This document shows, piece after piece, positions 12,301 through 22,800 of a stretch of DNA of 64,000 nt. The translations under genes and the position numbers were made by a program. The DNA is from Eucalyptus grandis (Eukaryota > Streptophyta > Magnoliopsida > Myrtales > Myrtaceae), in contig NC_052617.1 of the NCBI RefSeq assembly GCF_016545825.1, positions 8,948,600-9,012,599 on the forward strand. Direction: 5' to 3'. Numbering within the stretch: the first letter of the stretch is position 1; every line of letters begins with the position of its first letter. The notes beneath the pieces were generated by a model that was not told the DNA's origin, ran no database searches, and saw only the letters and a program-made list of their open reading frames with translations.

Positions 12301-12940
12301 CTTCTCTCAAAATTTGTAATTTACTTATACATTCATAAAGTTACTAACAAAATAATGAAACTCACTGACACATTTGAAATCATACCATTGTCTTTCCAAG
12401 TAATTACGGCTAAAAGAGTTGTAGTCGACTAAATTGAGACAATATCGTGCATAGTTGACTTAGGTAAGAAGAAGTTTTAACTCTTGGGTGAACTACTCTT
12501 TTAAATCGTAATGAAACTCTGAAGAAATTTAAAAAAAAAAAGAAATCGATGCTTCTTTCTAGTGAAGATCCCTTGACTAGATACATTTGTCACCTAAACA
12601 ATGTGATAAACAACCCGTCAAATTAAGGGGTGTGAAAACACAGACAGTGTAAATCCAAGATCTATACAATTGTCCAATTATTTTCATCTGGAGACAAAAG
12701 GCTCTTCAGCCAAGGACGCGCTTCCAGGGTTCGGAGGCTTCCGCGAAAATAAAGATGCCTTGCTATATACCAAAAAAAAAAAAAAAAAAGTTTGGCAAAT
12801 GCTTGACGAGATAGGATAGGTTATCTTCTGCAGTCTCTTGGTGCCTCGTTACTTCTTCTTTTAATGGTCTGTCCTTGCCACCGACTCGAGCCGGTGCATT
12901 AGTACACGCGGTGCAGTACTTGTCTTTGTCGAAGGACGCT

Positions 12941-13688
12941 GGACCCGATACATAAGAATGTCAATAAAGAACTCAAATTCAATCCAATCAATATATCCGG
13001 TTAGACTACATTTATTTGAACTACAAAGTTAAGAGTGAATTGAGATCATTAACGTTCTAAATTACATTAATTTTCCAATGTAGGAGTTTTTGAACATCTT
13101 TTGCATGTATTTCAACAATCTATCTCTCATGTGTAAGCTTTATATTAGATTTGCTCTTTTGTAATTCTGATTTTGTTCTACATCAACATATCTCAAATTG
13201 AAACTCCGCTTTGTTGCCTTGTGATGACCACAATAGCAATGCCCACCCTTATCCTTGGTGTCTTTCTCCAAACTAAACCATGAAAGCTGCCATCAAGACC
13301 ACATTGATACACCACAACTCCTGTCTTCACTCCAAGTCTATTTGGTCAGATGAACCACGAAAGTTGCTCGAAAATTGTGTTGATCATGAGATTCTTTCTT
13401 TGAGATATTTATCGAATATCGATACATATTGGAAGAGGGCCACTAATCAACAATTGGCTCCAATACAGCAAAGTCAGTACCTTCATTTAGAGATATTATT
13501 ACGAGGGAGCTTCCAAGTCCAAGTTCAAGTTCATCAACATATCTAGATATACACACATTTGCTCAAAGTTTAGACCAATAAGTAAAGGGCCAATTAATAT
13601 TAAATTGCTTCACACCATATCAATTTTTTGATGTGAGAATTTTTCTAACACAATTTATACATGCATATCAAAAAGTTGCGTCAGCGTC
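12941..13688. mobile_element. ~750-bp insertion in the Rab3GAP copy A
   Basis: The paralogous site near 48150 reads straight through from the GGAGGCTGC region into CATTTTTAAAGC, whereas here about 750 bp intervene. The inserted piece begins close to TGGACCCGATAC and ends close to TTGCGTCA, so a TG...CA solo-LTR-like structure is possible. No clean target-site duplication could be placed. A short open frame at 13280-13546 resembles nothing recognised. Confidence 0.45.
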
Positions 13689-14278
13689 ATTTTTAAAGCT
13701 TCCTCAAGTTTTAGCACCATCATCTCCACTATTTCATATACCTAGCTCTTAACGAAGTGTCCAAAGCATATCTACAAGCCAGGCATCAAAAATTAAATCG
13801 ACAAACTAAAGGCAATAACAACTAAAATTCACAAACTCTTCACATGCGCATGCAGAGACATATGTTGCTGGCTACCATAGGAAGTTAAAGGAAATAAGAT
13901 AATCCCATAGGATTTGAGAGTTTGGCCTATGACATCTACTTCATGATATTATTGACCATATAAAAAGGGGTTTTGCTAGCATAATAATCTTTGGATTTTA
14001 CAGTGAGAATAACAATTGTTGTGAGTCACAGATTCTTATAAGAGTGGGCCCTATTTTAAATTATAATTATTTGATATTTGGTTTTTTATAGTCCAAAATA
14101 AATTGATAATCTCATAATAGATTAAAGATTGTTACACAATCATTTCTCTATAAATAAATAAAAAAGGATAGATAAACTCCATCAAGAAAGTTTGCCCTAA
14201 GTGCATGCATTGATTTGAGAGGCTTACTCAAGAACACCTTCCTCCAAATACCCCGCAAAAAGACATGCATTTGGAAAA

Positions 14279-14794
14279 TGATTAATACCCTAAAAAACCT
14301 TAAACCGGTACACACGCGAAAAATTTACTCAAAATTAATTGTTTTACCATCAAAACCCGTAAACCAGTACACATTTAATAAATTTACCCTAAACTGGTAC
14401 ATTTGTGATAAATTTAATGTATGTTAGTTTCCGTTAAATTTTATTATCAAATTACTAAATTGAATAACATGTGACAATTAACTGGTATACAAATTTACAA
14501 TTTTACTCTCCGTTTGTCACAATTATACAATTTTTGTGATTTTTTGTAGTATTAATCTAATTTAACGAATGGTATATTTATCACAAATGTACCAGTTTAG
14601 AGTTTTTGGCTGTTGAATAAATTAGTTTTGGGTAAATTTATTACAAGTATACTAGTTTATAGTTTTTTATAATCAGTTGAGGTAAATTTATCACAGGTAT
14701 ACCAATTTGGAGTATTTCATGGTCAAAAAATTTAGTTTTTTTGGGCAAATTTATCACATGTGTACTAGTTTGGAATTTTTCAGGATATTAACCA
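14279..14794. mobile_element. 516-bp MITE with imperfect TIRs and 9-bp target-site duplication
   Basis: The left end TGATTAATACCC pairs with the reverse complement of the right end GGATATTAACCA, and similarity continues inward for about 60 bp. Flanks are TTTGGAAAA (14270-14278) and CTTGGAAAA (14795-14803), a 9-bp duplication with one mismatch. The paralogous Rab3GAP intron near 48600 has a single uninterrupted AGGAAAAACTC site. A 9-bp TSD suggests a Mutator-type origin. No transposase is encoded. Confidence 0.75.
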
Positions 14795-15529
14795 CTTGGA
14801 AAACCTCAAGCACAAATGGAGAACTGCATGCTCCACCTTAGTACCATCAAGTTCGAATATCTCAAAACTCTTGTGGCCTACTTGATGACGCTCCAGTTAG
14901 AATAATCCTTGACTATCACCTGCCAAAGATCATGGACTTTCTACCCAATGCTCCCTTGACGATTGGATGTTACATAATCTTTACACTCATAAACAGATTT
15001 GAGAACTTAATATTATAATATTCTAATCGATTCTCTATATCTCTTGGGATCGTGCATTATCCTCCTTATTTGATCGTAATTGACTATAATTAATGTTGTA
15101 ATTTTTTTTTTTATTTTTGCTATATATAGTCATCATGCAAAGCTAGGTTCAAGTACTCTTCATTATTGTAATCTTATTTCCATGGCTGTTGTAGCAACAC
15201 CAGCCATACCAGCCTTGTTTCACGCACTGTTCCGCCGCTCATCTTGAAAAACAAATTGGACCCGCTGCCCTTGAATGAACCAGATCCCGAAATCTTGTTG
15301 CAAACGGGGGTTAAACACTATCACGCGTCGCCGTGCACCACCACGTCTCGAATTCACTGAAGCCCTTCCCCCATAAGTGCTTTTTCAATGTCTTTCGTTG
15401 GTTATTTTCATAAACAAACACCATCATCAGGTTCACACTCCTTCGACGAGTCCGACCAACCAAATGCCGACGTCGTAAACTGCATTTATATACACCCGCA
15501 TGCGCCGCCCGCACCTTCCGTGCCTGTAC

Positions 15530-16110
15530 CTTCTGCTCATGAGATTTACTAACCCACGTGCTGCTCACGTGACCGCTTGCTGACGTCACTTACAAGCTCA
15601 TATCACGACTACTCTCACGTCATCCTGACGTGATCATTCCTGTAGTTTCTTTTTTTTTTTTTTAAATTGTTCGAATCATACCTCTAGGTTCAGAAGTGAT
15701 TAATGTCGCTCAGATCCCAAGATAATTATTAATCTTTAGTACGTATATTTTACATGGAATTCACTTACTATTTCCATCAAGACTCAGTTTCATTTTTATT
15801 TGTTTTTTTTTTTTTTACAACGAGAAAGCCGAAATTTGGAGCCACGGAATGTCCAATAGTTGTATCGATTGGATAATACCCCAACAACCTATTGTTTCTT
15901 TCTCTTGTATGTACAATGCATGATAAATTGCGCCTTATGATGCCCAAACGAGACGAGGGATGCTCGAGCTTCGCTTGATAATCTCCTCGAGATGTATGAA
16001 CACCCACCAGCAAGGTCACGATTACGAACTCCACCGGTTTATGTCACCCATGAGGAGTTGGCGTAGCATGCAACAAACGGAGAGGATAGAACTCGTGATG
16101 TGACGACACA
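15530..16110. repeat. Orphan copy of the GRP-unit left flank
   Basis: Closely matches about 29880-30490 (left of GRP-B): the same ACGT-rich start, TTTACATGGAATTCA, and GAGATGTATGAAC followed by CACCCACCAGCAAGGTCACG. No GRP gene follows here; the sequence instead leads into the first composite block, suggesting the rest of the unit was lost or displaced. Confidence 0.8.
15555..15633. promoter_or_regulatory. Cluster of ACGT-core bZIP-type motifs
   Basis: Within 80 bp there are two CACGTG palindromes (15555, 15566), a TGACGTCA palindrome (15581), and TCACGTCA and TGACGTGA (15615-15633). The second copy (29935-30002) keeps only one G-box and TGACGTGA. No gene start is close by, so the regulatory role is unproven. 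Confidence 0.4.
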
Positions 16111-16117
16111 TGTCTGA

Positions 16118-16265
16118 GCCCATCCGTCCACGCGTTGGTTTGAATTGGAACGACGTGGCAGAGAGAAGAGGGAGCAGACATGGACCTGCCACTACACAGA
16201 TGTCGAAGTGTGAATCGTTCAGAGCACAAATATTGGTTACTTTGAGGGTATGCAATATTTTCTTG
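16118..16265. repeat. 150-bp direct repeat bounding composite block 1, left copy
   Basis: GCGTTGGTTTGAATTGGAAC followed by ACGACGTGG and, further on, TGCAATATTTTCT. The same ordered sequence is at 27232-27380 in the same orientation. The two copies enclose about 11 kb that contains the F-box/kelch, ARI and PMS1 fragments. Confidence 0.75.
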
Positions 16266-16329
16266 TCACTTAAAATATTGCATATCCTAAAATTCAAACT
16301 TGCGGCGATTTCAATCGATATGAGCTAGA

Positions 16330-17660
16330 AGATCTAGTATCCTATGATATGAGATTTGCAAGTTAATATGCAACTTTATGATGCCATTGCTCTGCATTTA
16401 ACACCGAAAACCATATGCTCATGGAGATGGTCAGGTTGCCGCAATATGAGGCTCCGAATTCCTTAAGTTGATTAGGATGGGCATTGCAAACCAACTCTGA
16501 TTAATAGTTTCAATTGATTTTCCCTTTAATTATGGAAAATAAAAACATAAAAATTTGAATGTCAAGTGGCGTAGGAATTTGACTATTTTTTTTATTTTTT
16601 TGGTAAGAAGGAATCTAACTATTTATACCCCATTTCTTCAAAATTTTCACAACATTCATGTCCTTGCAATAGCAAACCAATGCAATGATTTTGTATAATG
16701 CCTCCTTCCCAATACCCTTTTGATGAGACTTCAATTTTATTTCTCCACGGTTCATCTAGATCAGATTAAGAAGCCATGTGTGGACCATAAATTTTAAATA
16801 GTTACTAAGTGCGTTCTTTTGTTCAGAAATTGTTCATGGGAACAGAATCAGAAAAAATCATTTATGATCAAAAATTATTTTCCGGAACAGAATTGTTACT
16901 AAACATGCTCTAAATAGTTCAAAAGTATCTAGTCAATAAAGAGAAAAGTATCAATGAGATGGAGGCAGCCAATCATCATTTATGAAAGCTTACCATTTGT
17001 GTCGATTTCAAGTTGATTGCATCGTATTATGTCATGTTCAAATTAGTATTCAAGTGTCTCAACAAATTCATGTCGTATTAGAGCCGTGTCTCTGTGTTGT
17101 ATCAGAAATTAATCCCTAATATGTAAAGATTTGTATTCATGTTAATTCCTGCAGTACGTTGTAATGGCAACCCAAACACGTGAGGCCGGACGACATGCCG
17201 CCTCAGCCAGTTCGAGTCCCGCAAGATGCAAACATAATTATGCACCGAACGCTACCAGTAAGCAGATTTTTCGCTGACCGTTAGGCCATTTATGGTACGA
17301 AGGCCGTGGATTATTTCTGTATAAGTGAGATGGCAAGCTTTCCAGGAAAAGAAATAAGATATGTTTTTGCTTGATTATACTGCTGAACTTGTCTCTTCCC
17401 TAACAATGAATTTTTTTCATTAGCAGATAATTCGTTTTATTTTAGATCAAATTCATGACTCAAGTGGTTCTGGAACAGCACACTGATGATGTCCGCAAAT
17501 GGAAAAAAGTGTCTTTCATTAAATGGAAAAAGAAAGTCGACCATGTTCCTGAATTGGAACAAAGTCAATCTGGTTGAACGGAGGAAAGAAAGGAAATTAG
17601 AATTGATGGGTAACCACCGCATTGATGCACAGCAGCCCTCTGTTTTGACGATATAGTAAG
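16330..17660. other. Non-coding spacer; possible SINE-like piece
   Basis: AT-rich with no gene. At about 17165-17330 the segment containing GGCCGGACGACATGCC and CAGTTCGAGTCCCG has a pol III B-box-like feel, but no complete A/B-box pair or tail was verified. Confidence 0.35.
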
Positions 17661-17803
17661 AAGCCTCCATGTTCACCGCCAGCATGAGCTTGATAATCTC
17701 TCTGAGAAAAAACCCGACTTACATACATGTAAGAAAGCAGAGCCTCTTTTTCTCTCCAGCTTCTTCCTACCGCTTTGTCACGCTGGCGCACGGCAAAAAG
17801 AAA

Positions 17804-18422
17804 ATGGCGGCGGGAGAGCGAAAGCACGGAAACCTCGACGAAGGAGAAACAGAAGCAGGCGCGGTTCTCCATGTGGACGTCCTCGAGATCACGCTCTCGT
17901 ACGTGCCCCTCGTTGACCTCGTTTCCGCCTCGCGCCTCCCGCTCCTGGAGGCATGCCGTCTTCTTCTCCCTCCGCCGGCGCAGGCTGTGGCTCCTGGTCT
18001 ACTACCAGAGCATCTGGCCGCCGTCTCTACACCTATGACTCCGCGTTTGGATGGACTTGGAAACCGGACCCGGCGGGCAAAGCGCAACGACAGCAACGGC
18101 CCCAATCATTGCACTCGACACTAGTCTACAGGTTTGCTACCGGAAGCTCTCCTTCTCGTCCAACCCTCTTCACCTCACGTGGCGCCATGCGAGCCCCCTC
18201 CGCATGGCAGGTCATGGTCGTCGCTCTCATCGGCAGCCGCCTTATCGTCGCGGGTGGCTTCCGCGACTTTGAGGACGACTCCTTACCTGTCGAGGTCTAC
18301 AACACACGGGCCCGCACATAGAGTGCATACGACTCCATGCCCGCCCAGCTCAGGGACTCCTCCGCATCCTCTCCGTTGCCAGTGCAACAACCGGAGGATG
18401 TACGTCATGGAGCAACGCAGTT
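17804..18422 (+). pseudogene. F-box/kelch-repeat gene fragment, At1g23390-like (left arm of inverted repeat 1)
   Basis: Starts MAAGERKHGN and encodes an F-box-like segment (VLEITLSYVPLVDLVSASR). After a frame change comes SRSWRHAVFF, then in a third frame a kelch segment (GSRLIVAGGFRDFEDDS, then EVYNTRART). A TAG at about 18319-18321 stands where the paralogue has Trp (TWSAYNSMPA). At least two frameshifts plus this stop make it a pseudogene. The family (kelch F-box proteins; At1g23390 is reported to target chalcone synthase for turnover) normally has one long exon of about 390 codons; only the first half is here. It abuts an inverted copy of its own middle part at about 18422. Confidence 0.8.
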
Positions 18423-18424
18423 AG

Positions 18425-18850
18425 AGTCTCCGGCTGTCGGTGGCGACGGAGATCCACAAGGATGCGGAGGAGTCTTGAGCAGGGCGGGCATGGAGCTATA
18501 CACGCTCCACGTGCGGGCCCGCATGTCGTAGACCTCAACGGACAGGGAGTCATTCTTGAAGTCGCGGAAGCCACTTGCGACGACAAGGCGGCTACCGACG
18601 AGAGCAATGACCGGGTTGACCACCACGCGGAGGGGCTTGCGTGGCACCATGTCAAGTGGAAAGGATCGGACGAGAAGGAGAACCGCACGGGAGAGACCCC
18701 GTAGAGCAGCGCCAAGTGCAACAACTGGAGGGGGCCGTCGCCGTCATTGCGCTCCGCCCACTAGACCTGGCCTCTAGGTCCATCCAGACGTGGGAGCGGG
18801 GGTCATAGGCGCGCATGGAGACGGTGTGCGGCGGCCGAGGGTCGGACTGT
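18425..18850 (-). pseudogene. Inverted copy of the F-box/kelch fragment (right arm of inverted repeat 1)
   Basis: On the minus strand, AYDPRSHVWMDLEA is followed in other frames by FSSDPFHLTWCHASP, GSRLVVASGFRDFKND and SVEVYDMRARTWSVYSSMPA. This is the same protein segment as the plus-strand piece at about 18025-18420, at roughly 80% nucleotide identity by eye. It is frameshifted and lacks the F-box start and the C-terminal half. The two pieces meet almost directly, giving a long near-palindrome. Confidence 0.8.
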
Positions 18851-18859
18851 AGCTGGCCC

Positions 18860-19825
18860 ATTCTCCAATGCTCTCTCGGGGTTCTCAAAGTAGTTTCTGG
18901 TCACACTGTAGCAACAAAAACAGACGTAAGAAAGTCAAATGCATGTCTCTGTGCACATATGGGCGCTCCTTCTGGAAGTCACACCAGAGGCTATTAAGAA
19001 AAGTGTCTACGTAAACTACATTGCAGCTGAAGTAAAGAGGGCCACCGATTTTTCAATAAAAGGAGAGCGTGTTTGTGATGGGAAAACAGCTCCGAGAATT
19101 CTTGTTTCCCAACAGTACTCTATGAACTTAAATAAACAAACAAATAATAGTCCAACAGCCTTATATCAACCAACCAATGCCATATGCGCTGGAAGATCAT
19201 ATTCTTGGTAAGTCCACCGTCCAGGTTTGCCTTCCAAATCAACAATCTTTTTAGCATAAAAATCCAATCAAAAGAACTAGTGAGAATGCTTTTGGCTCGA
19301 ATCAGCTTTTAAGTTAACATCAAACTGCAGAGTCAATATTATTCCTTAAAGTAAACTTTGAAAGCTTGACAATAAAGAGCAGGATTAGAAATAGGAATGC
19401 TTTGCTCAGGATGAGCCATAAGCTTCGCCAAAACTTTTTTACATAATATATGAAGCCAAAAAGAAGTTTCCGCAGGAATATTACATGCACTAATTTATCA
19501 GGAAGAAGCTGCTCATTGGTACATATCATGCTCTCTCCAGAAACGATACAGCACATTTTTTGGCAGAAGGAACATAATCACCAATTCCAATATTAGTATT
19601 TTCATGTGCTATTCAGAATCAAAATGGGCAGGCATTCTCCTATATGACAGAATGTCTATCCCCCCTCCTTAACAAGACACTTTAATTGAATCATAGCCTA
19701 ACTATTTCCCATTTCATAAATGGATATCTAGGGACTCAAGTCTATATAAAATTGACTGTACATAATTGTAATTTGTACCAGACATATTTTACTTGACTAA
19801 TTATCAAAATTGAATCTAACAAGAA
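18860..19825. other. Non-coding spacer
   Basis: No coding similarity is seen. Short frames here do not resemble known proteins. Confidence 0.5.
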
Positions 19826-22800
19826 GATACCTGGTAAGTCCAGCTAACTTGGTGTGGAAGTCATTAAAGTTACAGAAGGATTCTCATCACTAAGGAACTG
19901 GTGAAGTTCCTTCTCTGCATACTGATGAAGCCTTTCCAATCCAACCTGGTAAAGAAACCATTTCATTTAAGTAAATAGGAAAACAAGAAAGATATGCATG
20001 GCCATTGTCTATCCACAATCCTACTCTCCAATACAAACCTTGCAAATACTAAAAAATTGTTTCTTAGCATGGTCAAGTTCTGGTATATAATAACCATATG
20101 CATATGTCCACTTGAGCACTCGCCTACACTCAACTATCTGCAAACATCAAAGGAGCCTAATTTAGTTTCACAGAAGCAGGTCAGGATAATAAATTAAAAA
20201 CTCTCCATCAGATTTTAACCTATATAACAGCTGTATTTACATTCCAAACTGAAAATCACATAAATCACATTTAAGTTGAATTAAGTGTGACGATTGTTTA
20301 GAGGGACTTGGACTAAAATCGACCACAACAAGCAATGACCCGTGGCAAAGTGTGATGATTTCAGACGCAATTTTTTCTTTATGTAGTCTATTCAAGGGAA
20401 TATGGGCAAATACAATATCAACTACTTGAGGCACAAAACAGAGTTAAGTATTTTCGAAAACATCACAAGAAATCATTGTAATTCCATGTGTTACACACCA
20501 AACTTAGAAACCAGATTACGAATATCACTCTGATTCCCTATTTTTCGTCCCATTATATCCTGACAACCAAACAAGGACTCGGGAAATTCTACAGTTCCTA
20601 CAGGTCCAAAAGTGTATAGTCGATTCCGGTTTTTCAACATCATCCATTTTCTTTCCTTCTTTATTTAATTCTTTTAAAACACAAAACAAAATTTATTTCC
20701 TCAATAATCCTTCCTTCAGCCCTTTTTCGTCCTCAATTACATAATTGAGAAGTAAATCGAAGGAACTTATCTAGACGACAACATCACAAATGGCAATAAA
20801 CTTAGGTCATCAAGGAACCAGAAGGGTTTTTGATGAGGTTTCCTTAACAACTGAAACCAGCAATAGAACCTTTGAGATAATTTGACAACAGAGAAAGGGT
20901 ACGGGAAAGCGAATACTAGACTTGTTAAACCCAGAAAGCCAGGGAGAGATTCACTACTTACAGATTGATGGCTCGCCCATCGTTCATAATAATGAGTATA
21001 TCGCTCCAATGAGTTTTTCGCCATCTCTCTTCTTCTCTCAGCCTCATCATACCACAAAAAGGTATTTTCACATGACCAAAACCAACAATGTTAGTTCCAT
21101 GGTGTTCACACAACTTTGCCCAAGAAAAGCCAAAGTATTTCAATTCCTACCGCTCACTCTTGCTTAGCGGCCTCATAATGATTGCAAACATAGAAACCAC
21201 CAGTTCTCTTAAATGAAAATGCTCCATTTAGAAGAAAATAACCTTATCATCAGAACTCAAATTTACAAGGAGGTGTACAAGTCATATGCATACACCCTTG
21301 GTTTTTCTCTGTTGGCCGCTTACACTTTGGACAAGGCTTTCAATTGGCTAGAATCCTGCATATCATTTCATATCTGTTAGGAAAGCCAAGCAACAACCGC
21401 ATATTTGCACATAATGGCATTTATGGACACTTGAATCACTATTTTATTTAAGACTTCCTCAAACTTTTGCATCCAAATTAAGAAAATGTGGCAATTATTG
21501 GAGGGAGCACGACTGTCCAAATTCATTCTTAAAGGCAAACCTGAGGTAGGATTCCCAACATTTCACGTGAAATAAAGAGTCATATTCTTCCGTACATTCT
21601 GTAAAACCTCAGCTCTATCCTGTCATCCCACTTTAACAAAACATATTGCCACAACAAATCATGAAAGATACAAACAACCGGCACTAGGTTGATCAAACTT
21701 TAGCATGTCCCGTCACAACATTCTCCACAAGGTCAATTTTATTTCTATAAAAGAGCTTCAATTCCATTCACACAGGTTGTCAACATGGCACCAACAAGTT
21801 CACAAAAAACAAACTCTCAAAAATATATTTTCAGCATAAATCCCCGGCCTGCTCTGATAAACTGGGTATGACCCAAAAGGCAGACAAAATAATAGAGATA
21901 AGCCCGATAAAACCGTCCGGAAACAGGATAAAAAGACTCCAATAGAAAAGGTGACATCAAAACAATAGTGTTAATTTTGACAGCACCATATCAGTCATTA
22001 AAAGTATTCTAGAAAACCCATCCCAGTCAATTCTGTTGAAGCGCCTCCTACCACTACTAGCTCAATCAAAGCTTCGAAATGTAGCAGAGTGATTGGACTC
22101 CATTTCCATTGGTCCCATCCACCACCCTCCACAGAAAAAAGACCTTTATCTTATAAATTTTCATATTGATAGACATTTGTTGAGGTCAGAAGGATGATGA
22201 ATGTAGAATTTTAAGATCAAGCACAAATATAGACACTTAAACAAAGTCTACCTAGTATCTCCAAGAAATTTCCCACCCCCTGCCCCCCTCCAACAAAAAA
22301 AATAAAAATCAACTGGAAAACTATATAGGGAAAATAACACTAGTCACTTTCCACGCAAGCATTGACTTGTTATATAATCCATACAAATGGTTCTTCCCAC
22401 CTGTTGGTAGTTCTATATCTGTATAGGACCAGATGGGAGTAATATACATGCATAAATAAATCAAAAGGAGAATTGCAGTGGCTAAACTTAGTATTTTTCC
22501 TAAAATAAGAAAAAAGAAATGACACATTCAGAATTGTTGTATGTTCAAACTTCAAACCAACATGGGTGACATCATTATCCTCCGACAAATCATCCAATTT
22601 AGCATTATTGGAACTCCTCCTGTCGCGACCTACCCTCGGGGGAGAGAGTCTAAAGGACAGGCTAAGGCCCATGATTAGGCGTGGGCTCTCCCAAGCCCAT
22701 ACCCCGCGTGACGTTGGGATATTCTTAAGGAATTTTGCACAAAAAGAGTCGCCACTAGCCTATTGGGATCGGCTAAAAACCAAATGAGGCATCGGGGACA

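Larger units (their letters stand above)
12690..15012 (-). pseudogene. Duplicated 3' end of the Rab3GAP catalytic-subunit gene, copy A (broken)
   Basis: Four pieces in the same order and orientation as the 3' end of the intact gene. About 12705-12940 and about 13690-13780 match its last exon (47890-48216). About 13790-14278 matches the intron before it. About 14804-15012 matches exon 12 (48738-48878). Many small differences destroy the frame, and two insertions split it (about 12941-13688 and 14279-14794). No 5' exons are present, so the piece was carried along with GRP-A in a segmental duplication. It is not expected to make protein. Confidence 0.75.

Noticed and set aside
17165..17330. Possible tRNA gene or SINE (B-box-like GTTCGAGTCC)
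   Set aside because: No acceptor stem, anticodon arm or A box could be assembled. Kept only as a weak remark.
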